A DNA stretch of 64,000 bases, taken from contig NC_049984.1 of the NCBI RefSeq assembly GCF_000003815.2, positions 1,733,186 to 1,797,185 of the forward strand. The letters run 5' to 3'. Below are positions 1-10,309 of this stretch, piece after piece. Origin of the DNA: Branchiostoma floridae (Eukaryota > Chordata > Leptocardii > Amphioxiformes > Branchiostomatidae). Within the stretch, counting starts at the first letter, position 1. Every line of letters starts with the position of its first letter. The notes below the pieces were generated by a model that saw nothing but the letters and a program-made list of their open reading frames with translations, did no database searches and was not told where the DNA came from. The position numbers and the translations under genes are program-made.

Positions 1-387
1 GAGACTTTATCCGTGTCCTACCAGAAACGCATAGCTTGGGAAGTCTGGATTTTTGGTCTTTTGGAAAAGACCTTTAATGTTTTAATCACATACATTTATC
101 TGTTCGTTTATGTGTTGATTTACCTTTGTTATTTTACTACAGTAAAATCTTGATGGACACAAAAGAAGTACAGCGACTTGCGTAAGGTCCATTACAACTA
201 CATATACTACATGTACATATAAACAGTGTATACAAATGTGTTGCCTACATATAGAAATATCTATAGATATGAATAAGTCAACATGTTGTGTCTATCCTGT
301 TCCTGTTGCCTGAGTGCGCTGTAATCTTTTCTCTGTTTGTTTATTTATGTTTGCTTCATTAAAACTTCAAACTTTCCAAAGTTCTAG

Positions 388-686
388 GACACGCGGAGTC
401 TGTACCGATCGTCGCGGCGGGGCGAGCTTACACCTACACCGCCGGGAACTTCGGCACGGTACGCTGAACGAGGCCGTGATGACCTACGCACCCGGAAGTG
501 TTCCTCTTACCATCCACTACCAATGCGGCGACCGGAACTACGTCATGAGTCAACAGTACAACGTCACCGTCCAGCCAACAACAATGCAGAAAACTCAAGA
601 ACTGCAGAATAAGCGCAAAGTGAACTCTTTAAGAAAATCGTCTTCCGAGACGTTTTCCAAGGCGTCACCTGGGCTCACCTATGCAG
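388..686 (+). CDS. candidate upstream exon of the purple acid phosphatase (N-terminal domain), frame disrupted
   Basis: The stretch follows an AG at 386-387 and ends at CAG|GTAAGA (687). The first part reads, in one frame, a segment ending YTYTAGNF. The next part continues in another frame as GTLNEAVMTYAPGS and then HYQCGD. YxCGD-like motifs are typical of the fibronectin-like N-terminal domain of purple acid phosphatases, and the gene's catalytic exons follow downstream, so I infer this is that domain's exon. The two halves are in different frames around 448-456, so there is a small insertion or deletion there: assembly error, allele or real lesion. The end phase (1) does not match the next recognised exon (phase 0), so an exon may be missing or the donor may lie elsewhere. 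No start codon or signal peptide could be assigned. Confidence 0.4.
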
Positions 687-1155
687 GTAAGAATTGCATT
701 AACAAAGAATCTGTCATCTTCTACCTCAAACACAGTAGAAGATAAAGTGGACTTCGTCTTAGATTGTGCTATGTATGGTAATACTAGACATGTCATACTT
801 GGTTATAATAATATAGAAAATATATTTTCTCACTTTAATTATAAACATATGGTTAGCATTGAAAAAAATTATATCCCACAAGCGGTTTGACAAACCGACT
901 CTTGCTAAACCTATACAGTTTTACATTTTCACCATGACCAGTTAATCCAATTTTCTTCAATCAATGACTGTTTTGTAAAGGTAAGATTGCCAATGAACAA
1001 AAGCGAGAAGAAGCCGAACTTCTGTGTTAGACTAGATCTGTGAAAATTCTACATGTATATAATAATACATGTAATAATCTGGTGTAACGTTTTATGTATG
1101 TATGTTTTGTCTTTGTTGTGACCCGTGCTTAGCTCGGTTGGGCAAAAATTTACAG

Positions 1156-4100
1156 TTAAGGTCTTCATTCCTTAAAGGCGGTGAGAGAGAGGGGAAAGTG
1201 GCCCTGATCGCGGACATGGGAATAGAGGAGGACTCCTTCACAATCAAGTCCTTACTGCACCAGGTACGAAAGTTAGCATCTGATGAGTAATGTGCTTAAT
1301 ATAGTTATGTTCCACCTCATGGCAGACGTAGACGGGGACGCCAACCTACTACTTATCTACAGTACGTCCAACGGCTAATGGGAGATCATCACGGCCAGAT
1401 CAACCCCCGGCAGCTTCGCCAGCTCGCTGCCGATAGGCGGAACTGGAGAGGGCTTGCGGTCGCCTGCGCTGCAGCCGACCGATGATGATGATGATGATGA
1501 TAGTTATGTAGGAACAGATGACCTTTGTCACGGAAAGTTTGTGGGGATTTTATGTGTGTACAAAGATACATCTCGGTGGACTTGATTCGTTTGGCTAGCA
1601 GACATAGGATCGACAGGTATAGGGTTCGATTCCTGGCCAGACGGTGTGGAAAAGACACGAGTTTCCTCACTTCACCTGTACCCGGGTGTAACATGAGTAC
1701 CAGACTTCGATTTGGAAGGTAAAAGATGGTGGAAGGGGAAGGATCTGCATCTGCATCTGCATAGGATACCCCCAAATGACCCCGCGAGGGGCAAAAGTAG
1801 GGGGGGGGGGAGCTGAGGCTCCCGGGTTAGGGCGGGCAGGCCGCCTGCCTGGCACGGAAGTGCTCAACGTTGGGAGCGCTTACAACCGTGCCAGGCAGGG
1901 CATTCCACTCGGGAATTGTGCGTGGGAAAAAAGAATGTTTGTAGATATCGGTGCGTGCAAATATGTGTTGATATTTGAAGTCGTGACTACCCCNNNNNNN
2001 NNNNNNNNNNNNNNNNNNNNNNNNNNNNNNNNNNNNNNNNNNNNNNNNNNNNNNNNNNNNNNNNNNNNNNNNNNNNNNNNNNNNNNNNNNNNNNNNNNNN
2101 NNNNNNNNNNNNNNNNNNNNNNNNNNNNNNNNNNNNNNNNNNNNNNNNNNNNNNNNNNNNNNNNNNNNNNNNNNNNNNNNNNNNNNNNNNNNNNNNNNNN
2201 NNNNNNNNNNNNNNNNNNNNNNNNNNNNNNNNNNNNNNNNNNNNNNNNNNNNNNNNNNNNNNNNNNNNNNNNNNNNNNNNNNNNNNNNNNNNNNNNNNNN
2301 NNNNNNNNNNNNNNNNNNNNNNNNNNNNNNNNNNNNNNNNNNNNNNNNNNNNNNNNNNNNNNNNNNNNNNNNNNNNNNNNNNNNNNNNNNNNNNNNNNNN
2401 NNNNNNNNNNNNNNNNNNNNNNNNNNNNNNNNNNNNNNNNNNNNNNNNNNNNNNNNNNNNNNNNNNNNNNNNNNNNNNNNNNNNNNNNNNNNNNNNNNNN
2501 NNNNNNNNNNNNNNNNNNNNNNNNNNNNNNNNNNNNNNNNNNNNNNNNNNNNNNNNNNNNNNNNNNNNNNNNNNNNNNNNNNNNNNNNNNNNNNNNNNNN
2601 NNNNNNNNNNNNNNNNNNNNNNNNNNNNNNNNNNNNNNNNNNNNNNNNNNNNNNNNNNNNNNNNNNNNNNNNNNNNNNNNNNNNNNNNNNNNNNNNNNNN
2701 NNNNNNNNNNNNNNNNNNNNTCGTGACTACCCCGGGTGCGCCCTTTGGCAGGCTTCAGAATATTGCTGGCGTCTATGTTCAATATTATTGTTGACTACTT
2801 TATAGAAAAAGGATGGTCTCCGTTTCCCAATATCGTGCTCTATACACGTTGGCTCAGTAACACCCACGGCCACTTGGAGCTTAAAATGACTATAGGACCA
2901 CATTTACCATGTTTACCTTATGTCTAGACGCCTATCCTTTCTATATGGCACTGTTAGACACAATGTACTGTAGACACAATGGGTTGATAATGTATGACTT
3001 CCGGCCTACAGACCAGCTTTACCTTTATGTATTGAAGTGTATCTTTGCCTTTTCTGCCCCAGCTATGTTAATGACCTACGCCCTGTTGGACCTGGGGCCT
3101 AAACCTTTACATTTTTAAGTGCATCTTTGCCTTTTTTTGTGCCTGCTCACCAGGCCGACCGTGGCGAGTTGGACCTTGTCCTGCACGCGGGGGACCTCAG
3201 CTACGCGGACAACTTCGGGACGACTTTCGGCAGCGGCGACGGCAACAACTCCTGGGTATGGGTGCAGTACATGACGTCACTGCATGACGTCACCGCCAGG
3301 GTACCCTACATGACCTGCCCGGGAAACCACGAAGCGCAGGTGTTTGTTTGTTTGTTTGTTTGTTTGTTTGTTTGTTTGCTTGTATGAGAAGAATCACGTC
3401 TCAAGCACGGATGTTTTGGTGCGTGTACATTTATTTGGTGTGTAGGTAGGTCTTATAATGCTTGAATTATAGGCCCCCTAGCTGTGTGTTACAGCACTAC
3501 AGCGGAACTTTCGGTTTTGGTATTTCCTGTTCTGGACACGCTATGGTCATGATTTTTGAGTGGTAGATACCTCTTGGGAGGGATGCTAAGGCATGTAGAC
3601 CCCCTGGTGTTTTGGGGACTGTAGGGGCAAATTTTGTTTCAGAGTTTGACAAATAATGATTTTGTCTTTCTTAGTTTGACTTTGCCGCCTACCGGAACTG
3701 GCTGCACATGCCGGGGAACGAGAGCGGGTCCTCGTCCCCATACTACTACTCGTTCGACTACCTCGGAGTTCACTTCGTCGGCATCTCGACGGAGCACGAC
3801 ATGCGCGGAAACTCCTCTCAACACAGGNNNNNNNNNNNNNNNNNNNNNNNNNNNNNNNNNNNNNNNNNNNNNNNNNNNNNNNNNNNNNNNNNNNNNNNNN
3901 NNNNNNNNNNNNNNNNNNNNNNNNNNNGCGGGACTCCTCTCAGCACAGGTAAGGGCACGATCTACGCGGGAACTCCTCTCAGCACAGGTAAGGGCACGAT
4001 CTACGCGGGAACTCCTCTCAGCACAGGTAAGGGCACGATCTGCGCGGGAACTCCTCTCAGCACAGGTAAGGGCACGATCTGCGCGGGAACTCCTCTCAGC

Positions 4101-7100
4101 ACAGGTAAGGCACGATCTACGCGGGAACTCCTCTCAGCACAGGTAAGGGCACGATCTACGCGGGAACTCCTCTCAGCACAGGTAAGGGCACGATCTACGC
4201 GGGAACTCCTCTCAGCACAGGTAAGGGCACGATCTGCGCGGGAACTCCTCTCAGCACAGGTAAGGCACGATCTACGCGGGAACTCCTCTCAGCACAGGTA
4301 AGGGCACGATCTACGCGGGAACTCCTCTCAGCACAGGTAAGGGCACGATCTACGCGGGAACTCCTCTCAGCACAGGTAAGGCACGATCTACGCGGGAACT
4401 CCTCTCAGCACAGGTAAGGCACGATCTACGCGGGAACTCCTCTCAGCACAGGTAAGGCACGATCTACGCGGGAACTCCTCTCAGCACAGGTAAGGCACGA
4501 TCTGCGCGGGAACTCCTCTCAGCACAGGTAAGGGCACGATCTGCACGGGAACTCCTCTCAGCACAGGTAAGGGCACGATCTGCACGGAAACTCCTCTCAG
4601 CACAGGTAATTATAAGGGCACGATCTACGCGGGAACTCCTCTCAGCACAGGTAAGGGCACGATCTACGCGGGAACTCCTCTCAGCACAGGTAAGGGCACG
4701 ATCTACGCGGGAACTCCTCTCAGCACAGGTAAGGCACGATCTACGCGGGAACTCCTCTCAGCACAGGTAAGGGCACGATCTACGCGGGAACTCCTCTCAG
4801 CACAGGTAAGGCACGATCTACGCGGGAACTCCTCTCAGCACAGGTAAGGCACGATCTGCGCGGGAACTCCTCTCAGCACAGGTAAGGCACGATCTACGCG
4901 GGAACTCCTCTCAGCACAGGTAAGGGCACGATCTGCACGGGAACTCCTCTCAACACAGGTAAGGCACGATCTGCACGGGAACTCCTCTCAGCACAGGTAA
5001 GGCACGATCTGCACGGGAACTCCTCTCAGCACAGGTAAGGGACGTGTCTTAACGTCAGTTCACCTTTATCCGCTAGATAACCTATATCTGTTGTTTTCAG
5101 AAACAGCGTATTTAGGTGCAAAATTACTGCAATATTTTGAAAATATTGCAGTTTGAAACAACCGTCCGTTGACTTGATATCCCTAACTTCGAAATACCCT
5201 GTTTTTAGAAACTACGGATATAGGTTAACCCGCGCATAAAGGTGAAGTAGCGTTAAGGCCCCGTCACGTCCGTCGCATGGCAGGTTTAATGTCGGACATC
5301 TGCAATATGTCGTTTATTAAAGTATGTCGTAAAAATGGGACGTAAAATGGAGGTTCTGTGTTCGAGGAGGTGTCTCAAGCACGTTAATGGGGAAGAGTTA
5401 GCTCTTTTACAACGTTTACGTCATATTCCTGTCCATGAAAAGCTGTCGTCTGCTATTGAAAATTTGAGTCCCATTTCTTGTCTTGCAAATAACAGTTAAC
5501 TGCATTCAGCACGACTCCTACGAACACAGATAAACTTTTAAGTCTTATAAAAGACTAAGGTGGTAAGTTTTTTTTTTTTAGTTCAACCCGTCTTACAACG
5601 CTAGATTCCCATTCACACTAATAAAAAAGCTGTCATCTGCTACCGTACGTCCGTTTTCCCTACTGTAAGTCGGTTTATTATCGTGAGATGTGCTTAAGCC
5701 CCGTTTACAAATCAATGATTCAGCTCGGCCGACTTGTCAGCGAGCTCCAAATGGGCATTTTCGGCCGGAGAATGACCGGCGTTTGGGCGATTACGCGGGC
5801 TTCGGGCGACTTTTAAAAGTTCGTCCGTTGGGATTTAAATCTCCGTGTGATGTCAGTTGTGCACCAAAAAAGCAGGAAAGACAATGACTCAACTTTCCGG
5901 AGGGAAACACCGAGCCCCGTCCAATTTGTGACGGTGCAGACTATTTGATAAAAAGTAAAGCCGATGCTCGGGCGATGTTTATTTTCGCCGAGGTCTGACC
6001 GATCTACAAATTCGGCCGGCGTCCGCATGAATTGTAAACGGGGCTTAATCATGTCTTTCCCTGACAGATGGTTGGAGCAGGACCTGCGGACAGCCGACCA
6101 GAACCGCGCCCGCACCCCCTGGATCCTGGTGTTCGGCCACAGACCGCTCTACTGCTCCTCGGCCATATTCTGGTCAACCAGGTAACATGCATGCCTACAC
6201 ACGCATTGGCTGAAGTATAGGAATCAATTAGGGTGGCACGGTGGCCTTATGGTTAGGGTTGATGACTTAGAACCTGGAGGAACTGTGTCTGAATCCTGAT
6301 AGGTCTCGATGTTGTGCCTTTCAAATTCCCCACTTGACTCAGGTATACATGAGTGCCTAGCTTCGGCTAGGGGCTAACCTCGATGGTCCTGCAGATGTGT
6401 TGAGATGAGCCACACTTTGAGCATGTGAAGATCCCGCCACACTGACGGGTACTGGACTCTTCAATACAAACCACGTCACGCAATACAATACAAAACAAAA
6501 TAATGTATACAATGTTAAACACCGTCGCTCGCCGACTTGGGGTTGGAAGCAGTGATTTGACATGACATGAAATTCATTGATCAATTGATCGATTCATTGA
6601 TCCATTCCTTCAGGTGTACGACAGAGGCCCGCGAGTTCCGCAGTGACCTTGAGGAACTGTTCCGGCGGTACCACGTGGACGTGTACGTCTGCGGGCACAA
6701 CCACCAGTACGAGCGGTCCTGGCCGGTCTCAGGCGGCAACGTCACCGCCAAGAACTACCGCAACCCCGCCGCTACCGTGCACATCGTCTCCGGGGCCGCA
6801 GGTAAGACTGGTTGGTTTGTCGGTCTGTTGGCTGGCTGGCCGACTGGCTGATTGGTTGGTTGGTTAGTTGGTTGGTTGGTTGGTTGGTTGGTTGGTTGGT
6901 TGGTTGGTTGGTTGGTTGGTTGGTTGGTTGGTTGGTTGGTTGGTTGGTTGGTTGGTCGGTTGGTTGGTTGGTTGGTTGGTTGGTTGGTGGGTTGGTGGGT
7001 TGGTTGGTTGGTTGGTGGGTTGGTTGGTTGGTTGAGGAATAGAAATGATAGATTACAATCGGGTAGAATAGAATAGAATAGAATAGAATAGAATAGAATA

Positions 7101-7600
7101 GAATAGAATAGAATAGAATAGAATAGAATAGAACGGAGTAAAGCAGATAGAAGAGAAGAGAACAGAAGAGAAGAGAAGAGAATGAAAACTACTCTCCAAG
7201 AATAGGTTCTATTCGGCTGCGGCTGTATTGACGTGTTTTAGGCGTTTGGGGGGGGGGCTTTCTATTTTGTACCATTTCTTCATTTTCGTTTCTCCGCGGG
7301 AGAAAATAATAAGCCCGACAAAACCTCCTCAAACACGCCAGAAACAGCCGGAGCCGAGCCTCTGCTTGGAGAGTAAATGAAAGCCACTCTCTGTCCGGTG
7401 TCTCCCCAGGGAACCCCGAGGGTAACGACCCCACGTACGTGCCGGAGTTCCTGGTGCCGTGGCGCGCCGGCTACTCCCTGTCGCTGCAGACGGGCTGGAC
7501 GCTGATGGAGGTCAACTCTACAGCTCTCGCCTTCTCCTACATACACAGCGCGGACCTAGCCAGGATGGTGGACAGCTTCACCATCACAAAAACTCAGTGA
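1156..7600 (+). CDS. purple acid phosphatase (metallophosphoesterase), six catalytic exons
   Basis: Exons: 1156-1263, 3154-3339, 3675-3826, 6068-6181, 6614-6801, 7410-7600 (TGA 7598-7600). All phases join correctly. Purple acid phosphatases hydrolyse phosphate monoesters with a binuclear Fe/Zn or Fe/Mn centre and are usually secreted or lysosomal. All five ligand blocks are visible: ADMG (usual GDxG; the Asp is kept, the first Gly is Ala), GDLSY, GNHE, VFGHRP and GHNH followed by QYERSWPV. The C-terminal stretch (SGAAGNPEGND, then a beta-rich end) is also family-typical. The N-terminal domain is probably the exon near 388-686. It is more like plant- or amoeba-type PAPs than vertebrate ACP7, so I give no symbol. 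Intron 3 (from 3827) holds an assembly gap and a minisatellite made of the exon's own 3' edge. Intron 5 starts with a long GGTT microsatellite. Transcript structure is unproven. Confidence 0.88.
1525..1700 (+). repeat. possible tRNA-derived SINE fragment
   Basis: A good B-box-like motif (GGTTCGATTCC, about 1625-1635) lies 50-60 bases after a weak A-box-like stretch, as in tRNA-derived SINEs. It abuts the 3' tail of the oppositely oriented LINE. No clear ends or target duplication were found. Confidence 0.35.
1741..2890 (-). mobile_element. 5'-truncated CR1-like LINE, interrupted by an N gap
   Basis: On the minus strand the sequence encodes the C-terminal tail of a non-LTR retrotransposon polyprotein. 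Conceptual pieces read FYKVVN, then [14 protein letters not shown], then [19 protein letters not shown] and a terminal stretch before a stop near 1822. The same tail (YLKPAQRRTRGSH, FPRTVVEWNRLP) occurs in the LINE at 46390-47110, so both belong to one family. A short (ATGCAG)n run at 1741-1764 looks like the 3' simple-repeat end typical of CR1-type LINEs. It has at least one frameshift, so it is a dead copy. It lies in intron 1 of the phosphatase gene, antisense to it. Confidence 0.75.
1994..2720. other. assembly gap (727 N)
   Basis: The gap is flanked on both sides by the same 13 bases (TCGTGACTACCCC at 1981-1993 and 2721-2733). If the flanks are overlapped, the minus-strand LINE reading frame continues across without a break, so the true gap may be zero length. 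Confidence 0.95.
3340..3384 (+). repeat. (GTTT)n microsatellite at the start of intron 2
   Basis: TTTG repeats begin immediately at the 5' splice site of phosphatase exon 3154-3339, so the donor reads GTGTTT, a weak match to consensus. Confidence 0.8.
3828..3927. other. assembly gap (100 N, size unknown)
   Basis: A standard 100-N placeholder placed exactly at the exon 3675-3826 donor, inside the exon-edge minisatellite. The true array is probably longer than shown. Confidence 0.95.
3928..5040 (+). repeat. minisatellite of a duplicated exon end plus 5' splice site (about 29 copies)
   Basis: The unit is 38-39 bp: GGGAACTCCTCTCAGCACAG|GTAAGG followed by GCACGATCTACGC. It is a near copy of the last bases of phosphatase exon 3675-3826 (GACATGCGCGGAAACTCCTC, then TCAACACAG|G). 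I count 29 CAGGTAA cores in the sequenced part; 28 read CAGGTAAG and one CAGGTAAT. Variation is mainly GGG/GG after GTAA and TAC/TGC/GCA in the spacer. Each unit also has a pyrimidine-AG stretch (CTCCTCTCAG) just before the donor. Confidence 0.95.
5049..5256. mobile_element. MITE, TTAACG...CGTTAA inverted repeat family, copy 1
   Basis: The ends are inverted repeats (TTAACGTCAGTTCACCTTTA and TAAAGGTGAAGTAGCGTTAA) with further internal symmetry around CAATATTTTGAAAATATTGC. A second copy lies at 25881-26105. TTAA at both ends would fit a piggyBac-type target site, but only this copy shows it cleanly. Confidence 0.7.
5257..6067. other. intron 3 remainder, no gene seen
   Basis: Between the MITE and exon 6068-6181 I see only unique intronic sequence. 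The partial inverted similarity of CCCCGTTTACAAATCAATG (about 5700) with TTGTAAACGGGGCTTAA (about 6032) suggests another 340-bp inverted-repeat element. Confidence 0.5.
6232..6500 (+). repeat. possible tRNA-derived SINE in intron 4
   Basis: It begins with GGTGGCACGGTGGCCTTATG (A-box-like) and has a degenerate B-box (TGTCTGAATCCTG) about 50 bases on. A unique body and an A/C-rich simple tail (CAATACAATACAAAAC) follow. No target duplication was identified. Confidence 0.4.
6852..7040 (+). repeat. (GGTT)n microsatellite
   Basis: About 190 bp of GGTT repeats with GGTC and GGTGG interruptions, 50 bp inside intron 5 of the phosphatase gene. The open frames across it (WLVGWLVG) are repeat artefacts. 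Confidence 0.95.
7062..7180 (+). repeat. (AGAAT)n and degenerate (AGAAG)n microsatellite
   Basis: Perfect AGAAT pentamers from about 7065 to 7130, grading into AGAGA-rich sequence. Confidence 0.9.
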
Positions 7601-7813
7601 AATCGTTATTATAGTCCAACCTCGGTAGCTTTACTCTACACTCTCGCCTTCTCCTACATACACAGCGCGGACCCAGCCAGGGTGGTGGACAGGTTCACCA
7701 TCACAAGAACGCCGTGAAATCATTATTATAGTCCAACCTCGGTAGCTTTACTCTACACTCTCGCCTTCTCCTACATACAAGGCGCGGAACCCGGCAGGGC
7801 GGTGGACAGGGCT
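7524..7813 (+). repeat. 117-bp tandem repeat of the phosphatase 3' coding end
   Basis: CTCTCGCCTTCTCCTACATA recurs at 7524, 7641 and 7758, a constant 117-bp period. The first unit carries the real last codons and stop; the second repeats them plus the 3' UTR, with its own stop; the third breaks off at about 7806 where an inverted-repeat element begins. Confidence 0.92.
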
Positions 7814-8135
7814 CGAAATACTTTTTTCTGCATACCTGCACTGGTGCAGGTAACATTGAAAATTACCGGACAAATTTTACCTGAACCACTCAGAAATCGG
7901 GAAGCATGGATCATACTAAAATTGTTCAGTAACAATTGATATTATTCCTTTATACTTCATATGTGCTACCAGTCAGTGAATCTAGTAAAAAAATCCACAT
8001 ATACCTACATCATAGGACATTGGCCCAGGACAAAAACCCAGGACATGGACATGTGCAGTTTAGGTGCAGGTAGACATCACAAATACCTGCACCACGCCAA
8101 TTCAACATGCACTAACCTGCATATTTCGAGCCCTG
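7807..8135. mobile_element. inverted-repeat element, CAGGGCTCGAAATA family
   Basis: A 14-bp perfect terminal inverted repeat (CAGGGCTCGAAATA at 7807 and its complement ending at 8135) bounds 329 bp. A related 153-bp element with CAGGGCTTGAAA ends is at 27609-27761, and a one-ended relative begins near 44496. No matching target duplication is visible. It interrupts the third copy of the 117-bp repeat. Confidence 0.75.
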
Positions 8136-8137
8136 AT

Positions 8138-8418
8138 TAGCCTGGAGTCCAGCCTTGTTAGTTTTAGGCGTAAGTCCCAATTGCCCCGGTGCCCGTCAGG
8201 GATGTAGCCCCGGCCGGGCTCCGAAGCCACGAATTTGTCCCGGTGGACTGCCTGATACCGGGGGCACCCCTCGGCGTTCCCTACAAGTAGGTCACGACGA
8301 TATGTAACCGGGTCTATTGGTTACCAGGTACCCTGCCGGGCCCAAAAATAGTAGAAGCCGCAAGGCGTTCCCCTTTTACCAATTGGGACCTAAGCCTTCA
8401 AGGCTGGACCTCAAGCTA
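8138..8418. mobile_element. inverted-repeat element, TAGCCTGGAGTCCAGCC type
   Basis: The ends TAGCCTGGAGTCCAGCCTT and AAGGCTGGACCTCAAGCTA are imperfect inverted repeats, and CCCAATTG/CAATTGGGA lies further in. It abuts the previous element with a 2-bp gap. Confidence 0.6.
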
Positions 8419-8732
8419 GTGGAATCATTATCTCAGTGAAAAGCGTCGCCAAGAAGCCGAGTTGAGCTTCTCGTTGTCCTTGGAATTGTTTTTAACAGTG
8501 TTTGTGTATGTGCATGTATGTAATACGTATGCACGAACCGTTCGAAAAGTTCGGGGATAGGCCCCTCTTCCGGTGGGCTACAGACAGGGTACCTTGATAA
8601 ACTGCACAGCATGTACTGCATCAATAAACAAATTTAAAGATTCAAACAAACAAAGAAAATCCATGTCCACGTCCATGATTGAATTTGTATTAATTTTTTT
8701 TCTTAGAATTTAACTCAATGGCAGTTACTAAG

Positions 8733-8830
8733 TACTGTAAATGCAAAAACCACTGCGAACACTCCACTTTCTCGCTGACGCAAAATTCTAAAATACACGC
8801 GAACTATGACCTCCTGACCCTAACTTTTGT
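8733..8830 (+). mobile_element. truncated TACTGTAAATG MITE
   Basis: It starts with TACTGTAAATGCA and contains degenerate GCGAAC blocks, as in the complete copies at 35145-35355, 43826-44020 and 50006-50152. The other end is missing. Confidence 0.5.
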
Positions 8831-9008
8831 CGCACTTACTTTAGGAGCCTATATTGCCACAACTACTTATTAGTAACTAAGAGCAAAGCAGCTGATGGAG
8901 AAATAAGTCTCTTTTGGAAGGGAAGGATCACAGACCGAGAATGCCATCTTTAAAGCGCTTTATTTTCTTCTATCATTAAGAAAGTTAATGCCTTCTAATT
9001 CTACTGTA

Positions 9009-9243
9009 TGGAAAGTAGTCCGGATGGACGGGGGTCGCGGATGGAAAGTAGTCCGGATGGACGGGGGTCGCGGATGGAAAGTAGTCCGGATGGACGGGGG
9101 TCGCGGATGGAAAGTAGTCCGGATGGACGGGGGTCGCGGATGGAAAGAAGTCCGGATGGACGGGGGTCGCGGATGGAAAGTAGTCCGGATGGACGGGGGT
9201 CGCGTATGGAAAGTAGTCCGGATGCACGGGGGTCGCGGATAAA
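9009..9243 (+). repeat. 33-bp minisatellite, about 7 copies
   Basis: The unit is TGGAAAGTAGTCCGGATGGA followed by CGGGGGTCGCGGA, nearly identical between copies. Open frames on both strands are products of a period divisible by three, not evidence of genes. Confidence 0.95.
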
Positions 9244-9254
9244 TACTGTGTTCT

Positions 9255-9355
9255 GAGACCTCAAGCGACCGCACAACATCGGTATTCATCCGCGACTGGA
9301 GAACTCAGAAGGCGCGGATGGAAAGAGACCTCAAGCGGCCGCACAACATCGGTAT
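9255..9355 (+). repeat. 72-bp direct repeat linking the two minisatellites
   Basis: GAGACCTCAAGCG(A/G)CC, continuing GCACAACATCGGTAT, occurs at about 9255 and again at about 9327. Confidence 0.8.
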
Positions 9356-9875
9356 GGCTCTGGGTATGGCTCTGGGTATGGCTCCGGGTATGGCTCTGGG
9401 TATGGCTCTGGGTATGGCTGGGTATGGCTCTGGGTATGGCTCTGGGTATGGCTCTGGGTATGGCTCTGGGTATGGCTGGGTATGGCTGGGTATGGCTGGG
9501 TATGGCTCTGGGTATGGCTGGGTATGGCTGGGTATGGCTCTGGGTATGGCTGGGTATGGCTGGGTATGGCTCTGGGTATGGCTGGGTATGGCTCTGGGTA
9601 TGGCTCTGGGTATGGCTGGGTATGGCTCTGGGTATGGCTGGGTATGGCTCTGGGTATGGCTGGGTATGGCTCTGGGTATGGCTCTGGGTATGGCTCTGGG
9701 TATGGCTCTGGGTATGGCTCTGGGTATGGCTCTGGGTATGGCTGGGTATGGCTCTGGGTATGGCTGGGTATGGCTGGGTATGGCTGGGTATGGCTCTGGG
9801 TATGGCTCTGGGTATGGCTCTGGGTATGGCTGGGTATGGCTGGGTATGGCTCTGGGTATGGCTCCGAGTTATCGT
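9351..9875 (+). repeat. mixed 12-bp/10-bp minisatellite
   Basis: Two interspersed units, TATGGCTCTGGG and TATGGCTGGG, fill about 520 bp. Both can be read as GYGS/WVWL-type or MALG-type peptides, but the mixed unit lengths shift the frame at nearly every change, so I do not call a gene. Confidence 0.95.
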
Positions 9876-10309
9876 ATGTGGGACATGGGAACCGACATCT
9901 AATGTTCCACTAATGACCCTGTCAATCAAATGCCTCCTGTCGCCGTTTGCAATGAAGCGTGTAAGAATTCTAGTCCCAAATGAAGTTTAGCCATATTATA
10001 TTCCCGGACTTCGACTAAGAAACATCAAGGTCCTATTCCGTGCTTCATACTTATTACGTCCATAACAGAAACATGTTAATACTTGGTGCGCTTGTCAGTC
10101 TGTCTGTCGGTCTTGTAGGTGTGTCTGTGCGTGAATGTGCCTGTGTATTAGACCATCCGGTTACTTATCGTCACCATATCTTTTAGACTTTGGCCACATG
10201 TTATCTCACAATCCATACCTGTTCAGTAAGATTCACATGGCACAGAAATATTAAGCAACTTTAGATACAACGATATATCTAACACCATGAAAAGAATCAC
10301 ATAGGATGT

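Noticed and set aside
1776-2782. 300-residue frames across 1776-2782
   Set aside because: Mostly N; the real content is the LINE tail on the minus strand.
3634-4301. Repeat protein reading [11 protein letters not shown] or [12 protein letters not shown]
   Set aside because: The frame runs through copied 5' splice sites of an intronic minisatellite; more likely intron than protein.
6812-7076. Long open frames reading WLVGWLVG
   Set aside because: They lie entirely in a GGTT microsatellite inside a phosphatase intron.
7807-8135. hAT assignment for the CAGGGCTCGAAATA element
   Set aside because: The ends are convincing, but the flanking 8-mers do not match, so I left the superfamily open.
8985-9289. 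CRISPR-like array
   Set aside because: Units are contiguous with no unique spacers; this is a minisatellite in an animal genome.
9261-9990. Silk-like GYGS/WVWL or HTQS repeat proteins on either strand
   Set aside because: Several frames are open at once because of the short repeat. The mixed 12/10-bp units shift the frame, and there is no start or splice context.
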